From: Flaccisagitta enflata
Lineage: Eukaryota; Chaetognatha; Sagittoidea; Aphragmophora
DNA length: 64,000 nt
Reading direction: 5' to 3'
Assembly (NCBI GenBank): GCA_965153355.1
Contig: OZ231128.1
Location: 43,400,001-43,464,000, forward strand
A model generated the notes under the pieces. The model was given only the letters and a program-made list of their open reading frames with translations, was not told the DNA's origin and did not search any database. This document shows, in pieces, positions 1 to 12,250 of this stretch. The translations under genes and the position numbers were made by a program. Each line of letters starts with the position of its first letter. Position 1 is the first letter of the stretch.

Positions 1-1134
1 ACTCAAACAAATATGAAACAAACAAAAAAATGATTTGATATTTTATAACAAACTAAAGGTGGAGTTATGAACATTTATAGGATATATTCATCGGTTTTCC
101 CTACTATCCATTATTTTGTGTAAAACAAAAACATCGTTTACTGTGTTTTCTTCCTCATGATCTTTATTTCACATCGGATTCAAGGACTCACAAAAAACGG
201 CAGTGACTAAAACAATGAAATTTTAAGAATAATGAAATCAAGAAACAAATGATTGGAACAATAAACGCATCTACAATTAGCGATAAATGAATACAGCTTG
301 AAAATACAATTACAATCCTCGGTATTCGCTAAATTGATATTTTCTTCTCGGTTATGTTTCTTTCTGTGGAATAAGGAATATATAAAGCTCCATTAACAAA
401 ATTTCTATATAAAGTTACGCTTTGAAATTGGAAAGATCGAATTTTTTTACTCTAAAAGGATTCCTGACAACCGCCAAAATTTCACCCTCAATCTCAGACG
501 GGATGGGCGAGACCCTCCCATCAAGTAAGTGATCGATTGATTGATTCACCCTCCAAAATTGATTGGTTGAATGATTCAATGTTGGATTAAGTGATTGGTT
601 GATTACTGGGTTGGTTAATTGGCTGGTTGATACCGCTATCACAGTGGTTCAATATTCAACGTAACCATCGATGAGACCCTGAAAAAATGCTTTTTCACGA
701 CGTGGTTCCCAATAATGTCACTACTATCTCAAATTCTCTCAATCTTGTCTGTCTTGTTTTCGTTTGGTAATCGTTTACTTCTTATTTTTTTTGTATACAG
801 TAACATTAAAAATGATCTGATCGACAATTATCTATTCATGTTTATACATTCTGTAGATGTGCCCCTTAATTCTCTTAAATTCTTGTTTGAAAATGGAAAG
901 AAAGGTAAAAAGAAAAGAAAAAGAAAAAAAAAAGCAGTAATCAAAGTTATCAAAGCGATCAAATTTGCGTTTGGTGATAAAGAATTACAATGAATTGATC
1001 ACAAGTGAGATCTAGTGATCATTTGAGGTTTCTTTTCAATTGTCATGTAATCGTGTTTAAGTCAAAGAGCTAAATCAAGAAATTCTTTGCTGACAACCAG
1101 ACCTGAAAAATATGGAAAATTAACTCCAACTAAA
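1..1134. other. AT-rich flank without a recognisable gene
   Basis: No conserved coding sequence seen. Positions 510-640 hold loosely repeated GATTGATTGGTTGA-like words whose minus-strand translation is repetitive. The open frame at 715-993 is hydrophobic then lysine-rich from a purine run and resembles no family I know. Confidence 0.5.
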
Positions 1135-1461
1135 CAAGGCCAACACCTATAAGTCGCGTGCGGGACATAAATAAATTAAGATGACTTAGATTGACTTTGA
1201 ATATGAAGATGACCTGAAATGACTTATAATGACCTAAATGACTAAATTAACCTTTTTGACATAAGTGACTTGATATAACTTGATATAACTTAATATGACT
1301 TAAAATGACTAAGAATGACTAAGACTTACCTAGAATCACATAAAATGACTAAAATTGTCTAAAAATTATTCAAAGTAATAAAAAAAATGCCAAAAATGTA
1401 AAATGCGGATCGACCGACGGACGGACAAAGCGGGTTATAGAGTCAGGTAGCACGTGACTAA
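1135..1461 (-). mobile_element. Family A stem-loop repeat, GACTTAAAAT-core subtype
   Basis: The element starts CAAGGCC and ends in CTAA after a weak stem-loop (AGTCA...TGACT). The word AGTCGCGTGC lies near the start, and the end carries GGACGGACAAAGCGGGTTATAG. The core is a degenerate roughly 10-bp array of GACTTAAAAT-like units. The same subtype recurs at 46449-46820. No protein is encoded. Assignment to one family rests on shared ends; the mechanism is inferred. Confidence 0.65.
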
Positions 1462-1576
1462 AAACTATTACAGTCCTTTGCTCTCAAAGCTGACAATCAT
1501 TTAAAGGTAATTGTAGATCGTGTTGTTTAGATGAAAAAAAAACACCCATTTTAGTTGCCTTAAACCCAAGCGACAA

Positions 1577-1632
1577 CACTCAGTCAACACTCAGTCAACA
1601 CTCAGTCAACACTCAGTCAACACTCAGTCATC
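1577..1632. repeat. 11-bp tandem repeat (CACTCAGTCAA)n
   Basis: About five near-perfect units, directly followed by a degenerate GGACGGA-rich tract to about 1895. Confidence 0.8.
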
Positions 1633-1659
1633 ATTCAGTCACGGATGGACAAATGAGGA

Positions 1660-1895
1660 GTCAACAAAGCCAATAACTGCACGGCGGAAGGATAGACGGA
1701 TGGACGGACGAATGTAGGAACGGAAGGATGGGTCGCCAGACGATTGGACATATGGATGGACGGACGAATGAAAATCATGAAAGGCAGGGACGGAAACATA
1801 GACAGACAAATGAAGGGATGGATGTAAGGATGGATGGATGTAAGGACGGATAAAGGGATGGACGGAGGGAAGGATTGACGGAGGGCGGTAGTAAC
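1660..1895. repeat. Degenerate GGACGGA/GGATGGA simple repeat
   Basis: Purine-rich tract of 7-8-bp GGACGGAY words. Long frames across it are serine/proline/histidine low complexity and not coding. It resembles the core of family A elements without their ends. Confidence 0.6.
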
Positions 1896-2646
1896 GTATG
1901 GACAAAGTCATTAACTGCGTGGCTGTACATAACTGCAATTTAACCTTAAAACTAAGAGCAAATAATCCAAAAACGAACAGAAATCAGTTGTCAATTATAC
2001 ATCTATGTATTCTTGGTAGGCCCAACTCCAAAGAGCGTTCCCCCCCCCCTCTTTTATATTTCTTATGGTCTCTCGTCCAAAATCTTTGATTATGAAAAAA
2101 AAGAAGAAATTTTTCTTCTTTTTTTACTCTTTTCATCCTTTTGGGATAAATTGGGGAAATTTTCCCAGGCTAAGAAAGTGAATTGTTTATTGCTTCAGCT
2201 TTCAGATGCCAAGTGACCGGTTTTTTTCATGCTTTCTTTCCTTTGAACCTCCACTTTGGATATTTCATTGCGATTGGTGTTGATGATTACTGGTGGCATT
2301 ACGGAATTTGGCAACTTTGGTGGATGTATTGTTGTCAGGATGGCCTGACCACCCGTTATATATCGGAAATTTGGCATAAACGAAAAAAAAAAAAAAAAAG
2401 AAAAAAAATCAAGGCTTAGGTAAAACAAAAATGCGTTTTCTTATGAAAATTACAATTCATCATCATCATCACCGTTGATGCATTTAAAACAAGACCGGAT
2501 ACACGGCCAATAAGTAGTCACTGGTGGGTGGGCAGGGGCAGTGAGTGTTTCCTACATACCTATCAAGGAACACACCCTCATATATAAAGAGTCGCTTAGC
2601 CTTATTCGCCAAAACCGCCAAAAAGATCAGGATTGATTGTGGCGCT

Positions 2647-2648
2647 TG

Positions 2649-2701
<53 letters not shown>
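2647..2701. repeat. (TC)n microsatellite
   Basis: Uninterrupted dinucleotide run. Just upstream (about 2491-2545) is a family A tail: CCGGATACACGGCC followed by GGTGGGTGGGCAGGGGCAG. Confidence 0.9.
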
Positions 2702-2703
<2 letters not shown>

Positions 2704-3073
2704 CACTTATGCTGAACTTTATGCTCTTCTATTGCACACACGAACATCAGACTCGAAAAGTTTCCTTGATCTTGGTGTCAGTAATAAACGTTGTTATGCC
2801 AAACTTCTTTAGTGTCGATCTCCCTTCTTCTCTTTTTTTTTATATTATTTATACGTATACATTTCCTTGTTTCTTTTTTATACAAATTAGTCTTTCAAAT
2901 TCCCGCCGATGGGATTAACTGGCGTCGGCGTCCAGACTAAAAAATACGAAAAAAAAGGAAGAAATATTGTTACTCAATTTTTGTAGGCGGATTGGATGAA
3001 AAAAGTCGGGTTTTTGACGAATTAATAAGTCAGATGGTCGGTTAGTGTGATGGTTTGTGGATTACAATTGAAC

Positions 3074-6000
3074 TCCCGCAGCTAAAGAAATAACCCGTAC
3101 CCACCCTCAAACCGACACAAATCACCCTCAAAAGTCGCCATTCACCTACACAATGGTTTGAGAGACCCGCAGCTAAAGAAATAACCCATACCCACCCTCA
3201 AACTGACCAAAATCACCCACGTAAGTCGCCATTCACCTACACAATGGTTTGAGAGACCACATAAAGAAATAACCTGTACCACCCTCAAACCGACAAAATC
3301 ACCCTCAAAAGTCGCCATTCACCTCCACAATGGTTTGAGACCCACAGCCAAAGAAATAACCTGCACTCCACCTTTTTCAAACTGACACAAAATCACCCTC
3401 AAAAGTCGCCATTCACCTAAACAATGGTTTGAGAGACCCGCAGCTAAAGAAATAACCTGCACCCACCCTCAACCTGACCAAAATCACCCTCCAAAGTCGC
3501 CATCCACCCACACAACGGTTTGAGAGACTCGCAGCTAAAGAAATAACCTGCATCTACCCTCAAACCGAGCAAAATCATCCTCAAAAGTCACCATTCATCT
3601 ACAATGGTTTGAGAGACCCGCAGCTAAAGAAATAACCAGTACCACCCTCAAACCGACCAAAATCACCTCAAAAGTCGCTTATTCACCTACACAATGGTTT
3701 GAGACCCGCAGCTAAAGAAATAACCCGTACTCATGACCCACCCTCAAACCGACCAAAATCACCCTCAAAAGTCGCCATTCACCTACACAATGGTTTGAGA
3801 GACCCGCAGCTAAAGAAATAACCCGTACCCAACCTCAAACCGACCAAAATCACCCTCAAAAGTCACCATTCACCTACACAATGGTTTGAGAGACCCGCAG
3901 CTAAAGAAATAACCCGTACCCACCCTCAAACCGACTTTTGTAAAATCACTCCTCAAAAGTCGCCATTCATCTTACACAATGGTTTGAGAGACCCGCAGCT
4001 GGGGCTAGGGCCAACCTGGTACTTCCACCTCAAACCGGGACCAAAATCTCACCTCAAAAGTCGCCATTCACCTACACAATGGTTTGAGAGACCGCAGCTA
4101 AAGAAATAATCCAGACCCACCTCAAACCGACCAAAATCACCCTAAAAGTCGCCATATTCACCTACACAATGGTTTGAGAGACCCGCAGCTAAAAGAAATA
4201 ACCCGTACTCACCCTCAAACCGACCAAAATCAACCTCAAAAGTCACCATTCACCTACACAATGGTTTGAGAGACCCGCAGCTAAAGAAATAACCCGTACC
4301 CAACCTCAAACCGAACAAAATCACCCTCAAAAGTCACCATTCACCTACACAATGGTTTGAGAGACCCGCAGCTAAAGAAATAACCTGTACCCACCCTCAA
4401 ACCGACCAAAATCACCCTCAAAAGTCCATTCACCTACACAATGGTTTGAGAGACCCAGCTAAAGAAATAACCCGTACCCACCTCAAACCGACCAAAATCA
4501 CCTCAAAAGTCGCCATTCACCTACACAAATGGTTTGAGAGACCCGCAGCTAAAAGAAAACCTTACCCACCCTCAAACCGACCAAAATCACCTCAAAAGTC
4601 GCCATTCACTGCTACAATGGTTTGAGAGACCCGCAGCTAAAGAAATAACCCGTACCCACCCTCAAACCGACCAAAATCACCCTCAAAAGTCGCCATTCAC
4701 CTACACAATGGTTTGAGAGACCCGCAGCTAAAGAAATAACCCGTACCCACCCTCAAACCGACCAAAATCACCCTCAAAAGTCGCCATTCACCTACACAAT
4801 GGTTTGAGAGACCCGCAGCTAAAGAAATAACCCGTACCCACCCTCAAACCGACCAAAATCACCCTCAAAAGTCGCCATTCACCTACACAATGGTTTGAGA
4901 CCCGCAGCTAAAGAAATAACCCGTACCCACCAAACCACCGCCAAAATCACCTCAAAAGTCGCCATTCACCTACACAATGGTTTGAGAGACCCGCAGCTAA
5001 AGAAATAACCCAGACCCACCCTCAAACCGACCAAAATCACCCTCAAAAGTCGCCATTCACCTACACAATGGTTTGAGAGACCCGCAGCTAAAGAAATAAC
5101 CCGTACCCACCCTCAAACCGACCAAAATCACCCTCCTCAGTCGCCATTCACCTACACACAATGGTTTGAGAGACCCGCAGCTAAAGAAATAACCGGTACC
5201 CACCCTCAAACCGACCAAAATCACCCTCAAAGTCGCCATTCACTCTACACAATGGTTTGAGAGACCGCAGCTAAAGAAATAACCCGTACCACCCTCAAAC
5301 CGACCAAAATCACCCTCAAAAGTCGCCATTCACCTACACAATGGTTTGAGAGACCCGCAGCTAAAGAAATAACCTGTACCCACCCTCAAACCGACCAAAA
5401 TCACCCTCAAAAGTCGCCATTCACCTACACAATGGTTTGAGAGACCCGCAGCTAAAGAAATAACCCGTACCCACCCTCAAACCGACCAAAATCACCCTCA
5501 AAAGTCACCATTCACCTACACAATGGTTTGAGAGACCCGCAGCTAAAGAAATAACCTGTACCCACCCTCAAACCGACCAAAATCACCCTCAAAAGTCGCC
5601 ATTCACCTACACAATGGTTTGAGAGACCCGCATAAAGAAATAACCCGTACCCACCTCAAACCGACCAAAAATCACCTCAAAAGTCAGCCTATTCACCTAC
5701 ACAATGGTTTGAGAGACCTGCATAAAGAAATAACCTGCACCCACCCTCAAACCGACCAAAATCACCCTCAAAAGTCGCCATTCACCTACACAATGGTTTG
5801 AGAGACCCAGCTAAAGAAATAACCCGTACCCACCCTCAAACCGACCAAAATCACCCTCAAAAGTCGCCATTCACCTACACAATGGTTTGAGAGACCCGCA
5901 GCTAAAGAAATAACCCGTACCCACCCTCAAACCGACCAAAATCACCCTCAAAAGTCGCCATTCACCTACACAATGGTTTGAGAGACCCGCAGCTAAAGAA

Positions 6001-6287
6001 ATAACCCGTACCCACCCTCAAACCGACCAAAATCACCCTCAAAAGTCGCCATTCACCTACACAATGGTTTGAGAGACCCGCAGCTAAAGAAATAACCCGT
6101 ACCCACCCTCAAACCGACCAAAATCACCCTCAAAAGTCGCCATTCACCTACACAATGGTTTGAGAGACCCGCAGCTAAAGAAATAACCCGTACCCACCCT
6201 CAAACCGACCAAAATCACCCTCAAAAGTCGCCATTCACCTACACAATGGTTTGAGAGACCCGCAGCTAAAGAAATAACCCGTACCCA
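3074..6287. repeat. 91-bp satellite array
   Basis: About 35 head-to-tail copies of a unit containing CAGCTAAAGAAATAACCCGT, CCACCCTCAAACCGACC, AGTCGCCATTCACC and CACAATGGTTTGAGAG. The period is exactly 91 bp in the homogeneous right part (6001 to 6092 to 6183). The left third is more degenerate, with many 1-10-bp indels and one scrambled unit near 4000-4030. As 91 is not a multiple of three, frames rotate between units and the short open frames are not coding. The array stops abruptly at both sides. Confidence 0.95.
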
Positions 6288-6289
6288 TA

Positions 6290-7149
6290 CACAGCCCTCA
6301 CTGGGTGAGGAAGGCCTGGTGCTAGCCCCCATCCCACCCACCACCGGCATTGCAGTTTTCTTTTGGTAATATTCATGTACATTATGATTTACTGATCGGC
6401 TTGATTGATTGAAAGAATCCTAAAAGTTCAACCAAATGGAGTATTTGAATACTGTTACCCTTAATATGATGTAATTATGGAATATGAAATAGTGACAATT
6501 GTCCACCCACTATTAGGAACAGGTTTGACCAAGAAAGCAATTTGGTATCTACCACGATATGCAATTTGTATTTTTCACCCTTCAGTCAAGTGCTAGAACC
6601 TTTTAATTCATGACAGTTTTGAAGATCTTCGAGAAATCTTTCATTTGAGCTCCTTCCGATCACTACAGCTTCAAAACTTTAGAAGTTATGTTAATTTAAC
6701 GATAACTACTCGAAAAACTCAAATCTTGCTTCCATCTTTTTTATAGTAACCAACTTTTTATTGATACAGCTTGTAAATGAAGCAAAATCATGAATTCTGC
6801 TTGATTCCTTCTTGTAGAAAATATACTTTATTTTCACCTTTGATTTCGTATCATTTATTTCTTTTTTTCGTTTTACAGAATATGTAAGACAAAAAGTGTC
6901 ATGTTTTCTAACGCTGAAATCTGCTCTATTCGTCAATTAGGAATTTGAGTACTGAACTTCAATCTCATGTCATTTCTAAACGAATTGAGCTAAAAATTTC
7001 TGCTTGGTCTAGATTTGTAGAGTTTTTGAAGCTCTTTTATATGCTCACGGATTTTAAGCAAAAAGTATACGTGGTTTACAAGTTATTGATGAATATCGAG
7101 TGTCTAGTTTTTTTCTTTGCCACTGTTATTCAAGAATATCAACTGTCCC
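6290..7149. other. AT-rich stretch, no gene recognised
   Basis: Follows the satellite. Short frames on both strands (6706-6936 minus, 6945-7178 plus) have no recognisable motif or splice context. Confidence 0.5.
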
Positions 7150-7315
7150 ACGAGGGAGTGAGCGAAGTGAGTGATTGAGCCCGTGAATGGAGCGAGCAAG
7201 CATAGCAAAGCGGAGCAAGTGAATGGAGTGAGCGGTGCGAGCACACAAACGTAGCGAGCGACTGAGTGGCCCATTAAAAATGCGATTGTCAGTGACTAGA
7301 AACGCCCCCTAAGAC
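7150..7315. mobile_element. GAGC-rich MITE, end fragment
   Basis: Contains GAGTGAGCGAAGTGAGTGA, further GAGCGAGCAAGC words and the end GTGACTAGAAACGCCCCCTAAG. The same body and related ends occur in both palindrome arms (about 10948-11240 and 58425-58695), where the other end, TTAGGGGGTGTTTCTAGTGC, is also visible. Only one end is clear here. Confidence 0.55.
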
Positions 7316-7651
7316 TCATTCCACTTACAGTTTCATACGGCGATCCCCGGTAGAATAAGATTGATAAGATAAATGTTAAATATCACACACACACACACAC
7401 ACACACGCAAAAAACTGCACTAAAAGATTTGGAACCCCCTCCCCCCAAAAAAAAACAAACAAAAACAAAAACAAAAACAAAAACGACCGGCGGGGCAAGG
7501 TGTAGAGCTTGACTATAAACCCGTTTCCAACAATAGGTGAACTTAATTTTGTTGCTGTTGTAGTTGTATGAGCATTGAGCAATTGTAAAACGGAGCACGT
7601 AACTGTTGGCCTGTTGGGCTTGTCTACAAGAAAACTCTTTAAGTAGTAAGG

Positions 7652-7752
7652 GGAATTCAAAAATGTGACGGACGAACCGACAGACCGACCAACGGACCGA
7701 CCGACGGACCGACCAACATGGCAAGGTGTAGAGTCGTGTGTCCGCAACTAAA
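7652..7752 (-). mobile_element. Family A head fragment
   Basis: Read on the minus strand: TTAGTTGCGGACACACGACTC (imperfect stem-loop), CTACACC, then GGTCGGTCCGTCGG-type units. The matching tail was not found nearby. A (CA)n run at 7383-7405 and an AAAAC repeat lie upstream. Confidence 0.5.
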
Positions 7753-8142
7753 AATGTGATTGGTAGAAAGGGTTCGCATCGGAGAAAATATTTTTGAAAA
7801 CAGTCTCTGACAGTATAAAGTGTCCTCTCTCGTATACATATATGTGTATGTAGGACGAAGCGGGAAATAAATTGAGTACCTCATCTGTAGGCTCAAAGTT
7901 ATGGGAGTTTTTGGCAATTCCTTGGGATTGCGTTTAAGGTTTTTCGTCATTTTTTTTTCAACATTTCCTGATCGTCTCAGGTGCGTTTATGCATGTTTCA
8001 GTCTACGTATAACTGAAAACAGTTAAAAACTGATTAAATACCATATATGATATGTATATCAAACTCATCTTCACGCGGAAAAAAGATGTTTTTCAACGAT
8101 AGATTCTAACAACATGGAACAGTTACCTTTCCGTTTACTACT

Positions 8143-8338
8143 ATAAGAGGCTTCGTCCGTCCATCGTTCCGTCGGTCCGCAGAGGTGATTTAGTCAAAAA
8201 GTGGGAAAACGAGTGTATAGAAGCTTTCTGTGTATGTGTTTGTGTGGGAAGGTGGGTTGGGTAAGGCGCGGAGTGTGGATGGGGATTGGCCGCCCCTGCC
8301 CACCCATCCGCAACGTTGCTGTGACCCCGCGTCACTTA
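8143..8338 (+). mobile_element. Family A element lacking its head stem
   Basis: Starts at CTATAAGAGGCTTCGTCCGTCC without the usual stem-loop. It then has AAAGTGGGAAAACGAG and ends CCCCTGCCCACCCATCCGCAAC followed by GACCCCGCGTCACTT. Both blocks match the complete elements at 28121-28371 and 37499-37738, so this looks like a truncated or decayed copy. Confidence 0.6.
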
Positions 8339-8449
8339 TTATTCCATTATCCCCTCACAATCTCCTCTCAAAAGAAAAAAAATAGAAATATCCATGGAAA
8401 AGCAGACTGAGAAGTGCAATTTTGGAGCAACGAATCATATGCGACTAAT

Positions 8450-8498
8450 AGACAACAACAACAAAAAAAAAAAACAACAGCAAAAAAAAAAAAAAGAA

Positions 8499-8535
<37 letters not shown>
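8450..8535. repeat. A-rich and (AAC)n microsatellite
   Basis: Poly-A interrupted by C, then about ten AAC/CAA units. Overlapping frames are homopolymeric. Confidence 0.9.
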
Positions 8536-8916
8536 TACAACCACCGACAACAACAATAATGAATTAGGTTTTCAAGTTCTATTGTTTGTTTTTGTTATAA
8601 TGTACTACGTAATGTGCTTAAAGGTTCTCTATAAAAGGGTTCGTCCATCCGTCTGTCCGTCTGTTACGCCTGTGTGAGCACTGCAGTTATCAGCAGTTTT
8701 TGGCCACGGTGAGATCCTAAACTGAATGAAATGATCGACAAACGCATTATGAAAGGCTTTTCTATATATTATGTCTCATCCATCTGTTCATCCAAATGTC
8801 TCTCCATACATGCCAAATGTTTAGCGCCAAATTTATAACTTGCAGAGACACGGTCTGGACGCATTATTGCCTAGGCGGGCTTACTAATGATCTCATTGCA
8901 TTTTACGTATTCTTTT

Positions 8917-9158
8917 TTAGTCGCGTGCTACGCGACTCTACACCCCGCTTTGTCGGTCCGTCGGTCCGTCGGTCCGTCAGTCCGTCGGTCCATCGGTACG
9001 TCGGTCCGTCCATCCGTCCGTCGGTCCATCCGTCACACTTTACTTTTTTGGGTTTTTGGGGTTTTTGGCATCACTGCTCCTGCCCAAATGATCTGGTAAC
9101 CTCAATTATGGCCCCTGCCCACCCGCACGCGACTGGGGTAGCCGTGTATCTGGCCTTG
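8917..9158 (+). mobile_element. Complete family A element (AGTCGCG stem)
   Basis: The head is TTAG then the stem-loop AGTCGCGtgctaCGCGACT (8919-8937), CTCTACACC and eight or more GTCCGTCGG-like units. The middle is TTTTTGGGGTTTTTGGCATC and CTGCCC. The tail carries GCACGCGACT (9125-9134), repeating the stem word, then GGGGTAGCCGTGTATC and GGCCTTG. No conserved protein is encoded. This is a clear case where head and tail carry the same stem sequence. Confidence 0.75.
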
Positions 9159-9213
9159 TTTGCAAATAAGGAATCTTGAGTCAAATGTTTACTTGATTTA
9201 AAGTCGTAAACTC

Positions 9214-9589
9214 GTGAATCTATGTGAGTCATTGCATCAGTCTTGCATCAGTCCCTTAGTTGATATGGTTGTTGTTAATTTTGTCAATTTGATCGCTGTT
9301 TTGGTTGTTGTCACCGTGTTCATGCTTTTCACGCTGTTGTCGCTGTCACTTGATGTTGCTGATGTTGTTGTTTTGGTTGTTGTTGTTTCTGTTGTCGCTG
9401 TCGCTCTTGTCGTTGTAACTGTCCCTGTCGTTGTTGCCATCCCTATTGTTTTTGGTAATATTTTTGTTATTGTTTTTGTTTTCGTTGTTGTTTTCGTTGT
9501 TGTTTTCATTGTTGTTTTCATTGTTGTTTTCATTGTTGTTTTCATTGTTTTTGTTGTTGTATTCGTTGTCGTTTTCGTTGTCGTTTTCG

Positions 9590-9662
<73 letters not shown>

Positions 9663-9672
9663 CGTCGTCGTC

Positions 9673-9710
<38 letters not shown>

Positions 9711-9956
9711 CTCGTTGTTGATTCTTTTGTTGTTGTTGTTTTTTGTTGCTGTTTTTTTTTTTTGTTGCTTGCTTTTGGTGGTTGTTTTTGTCACCGTCCC
9801 TGTTGTCATTGCCATTGTAGTTGTTTCATAGCGGTGTTGAGTCCGTTGCTATCGTTATTATCGTTGTCGTTATTGCTATAATCGTCGCTGTTGTAATCGC
9901 TGTCATAGGCGCGATGTTATGGTTGTTGTTGCCTCTGTAGTTGTTGTCGGTGTTGG

Positions 9957-10040
<84 letters not shown>

Positions 10041-10060
10041 GGTTGTTTTTGTTGGATTCG
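9214..10060. repeat. Long (GTT)n / imperfect GTTGTT-GTC arrays
   Basis: Imperfect 9214-9590 and pure GTT at about 9588-9660, then GTC and GTT blocks to 9780, and a second long pure GTT run at 9957-10040. Long frames here (poly-Val, poly-Leu, poly-Asn or poly-Thr) are repeat translations and were not called as genes. Confidence 0.92.
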
Positions 10061-10947
10061 ATTCCCTGCATCAACAGCGATCAAAAGTTCTATGGTATGT
10101 GCAGTTGTAACGTTGCATAATGACCACTATCATAGTCCTTCTTCACGTAATGCATGAACCAGTACTAAAACAATTTTCTGAATGGCGTAACCAAGGTAAC
10201 GTGATAACAAACACAAGCATCCATTGACTTGAGAAAAGATTAGATGTTTAGGTTAGCTTGAAAGCCCATTGAGAAACGATTTACAAAAAGCAACTTATAT
10301 GACAAACAAATAACTTCTCCGACATCTCCCGTGAATACCGGAAGGGTATGATGTGAGTGCATCTGAAAATGCCCGCGTTGGACGTGTGAGGGTATGATCA
10401 CGTCTGATCAAGGCCAAAATGTCTCATAAAATGGCTAAAAATGGAGAAGATTGACCAAATCTGACCAACCGTTGCCCTATGTATCCATTGGCCGACTGTT
10501 TTTGATCGCACTATGTCTCTTTTGTCTGAAAAAGTCTATCAATGATGTTATGATGTTTGACATGGTCCCTAAACAAAAAAAAAGATACAGATGGAAAATT
10601 CATACTAGCGATTTTCAGAATGTGGTTTTGATGTGAAGGCAATGGCCCCTAAGGTTGAAATTTTGGATTTCATCATAAGTTGAACTAAAAAAAGAGGTTA
10701 ATATTGGGCATGGGAAATTTATCTTTAGCTCAGTCCATAGTGCGGCAGGGGCGACAAGAACCATTTAGGTCTATTGGTAAGGCCAATGGCTATGTGGCAA
10801 AAAACAAGCCCAGGGGTTACGTGTGACAGGTAGACCGATAGACCTACCAATACACGATCATAGCGGGGCACAGAGAGTCGCGTGCATGCGTTTAAAAAGG
10901 CGAGGTCTAAAAATTGAGACAAATGTTGTCGCTTAATTCTCGTCTAT

Positions 10948-11240
10948 TAGGGGGTGTTTCTAGTGCAGATAAAAAACGCGTTCATACCCGTTGAACGCGT
11001 ATACAGTGTGAACACATATTCATGAATTTCACCCTTCCCACAAGGGAGTGAGCAAAGTGAGTGAGCGAGCCTGTGAATGGAGCGAGCGAGCAAAACAAAT
11101 TGGAGCGCTGCGTAGCTGGTGAGTGGAGTGAGCGGTGTGAGCGAACGAACGTAGCGAGCGGTGCGAGCGAACGAACGTAGCGAGCGACCGAGTGGCCTCT
11201 TAAATACGCGGTTGTCACGAGTAGAAACAGACCCTTAGTC
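10948..11240. mobile_element. GAGC-rich MITE with TIRs
   Basis: The left end is TTAGGGGGTGTTTCTAGTGC; the right end, ACGAGTAGAAACAGACCCTTAG, is its imperfect inverse. The body is made of GAGTGAGCGAGC/GAACGAACGTAGCGAGC words. A partner copy lies in the right arm (about 58425-58695) and a one-ended copy at 7150-7315. No transposase. TTAG at both edges may be a target duplication. Confidence 0.6.
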
Positions 11241-12250
11241 GGCGAGCGCTTCTGCCATAGAGAGAAACAAAAGAGAAACATTAAATTAACGGCTTCCGTT
11301 TAAACGCCATTGTAAAAGGACTAAAAAGATTAACACTTCTTATCATGTACCAACGTCACAGCGTTTTCAAGCGGGTTTCTGGAGAAAGGAAACTTGGAAG
11401 GATACGCGGCTACCCAAGTCACGCACGGGTGGGCAGGGGCACTGTGTAAAAGGATGATTAGGTATTTGGGCAGGGTTAATGATGAAGTCACCTGTAAACA
11501 CCAGATAAGCAGTCTCAGGCCAACAGATGGAAAATTTGACAGTTGGACCGACTGGCAGTCACATGCAGGCCTGAATTCAGTGATAATTTTGAGCATGCAC
11601 GCCGGTCACGCTCTACAGAATTCTACAGTGCCCGGCAGAGCAACAGTGTGCCCGGCAAAGCTTCTCCGTTCATTTTAATACATCTGAACTACAAGTGACG
11701 ATAAATAAATCATTGATTGAATAAGTGAATTAATGAATGAGAAATTCAACCAATGATGAGATATTTGGATGATTTAAAGGAGAATGATTGAAAATTGATT
11801 ATGGTGAAGCTTTTAGAATGTTGCAGTAATTGGAGAAAATATTCTATTCATGAAGCATTCAATCAGCCCAATGAGACAGTGCCAGCCGGGCACTCTGCCA
11901 GTAAAACATGCCTCGGGCACGCGGGCACGCTCTTAATTCAGTCCTGGTCATATGATCATAGTCGTGTGAAAGTGAGCAAAATCAAGGCCGAGATCACGGC
12001 AGAATCATTGAGTGAGTTTGGGCGAGAATGGTTAAGCAAAAACACTCCAATTAAAACATTAGTCTTATCCATTTAAACAAAGCAATCACATGAAAAATTT
12101 GTCTTTAGACCGCTTATCAACTCTCACTTTGGGTTATCACTTATCACGGATTTTAATGTCCCTTTAACAAAACAGTTTTAAGTATCATGTCAAGTCTGTG
12201 TAAAGATTATCATTTAAAGTGTTAAATTGATTTTGGCTGTACATATGCGT

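Noticed and set aside
3074-6287. CRISPR array
   Set aside because: The 91-bp units are head-to-tail without variable spacers, and the genome is eukaryotic.
9214-10074. Long open frames of poly-Val, poly-Leu, poly-Asn and poly-Thr
   Set aside because: They are translations of GTT/AAC microsatellites, open in several frames at once, with no flanking coding signal.
11795-12076. 93-residue frame MIMVKLLECCSNW..., also present in the right arm
   Set aside because: It spans repeated GTGCCCGGCA/GCCAGCCGGGCAC words and its end differs between arms; no splice or family support.
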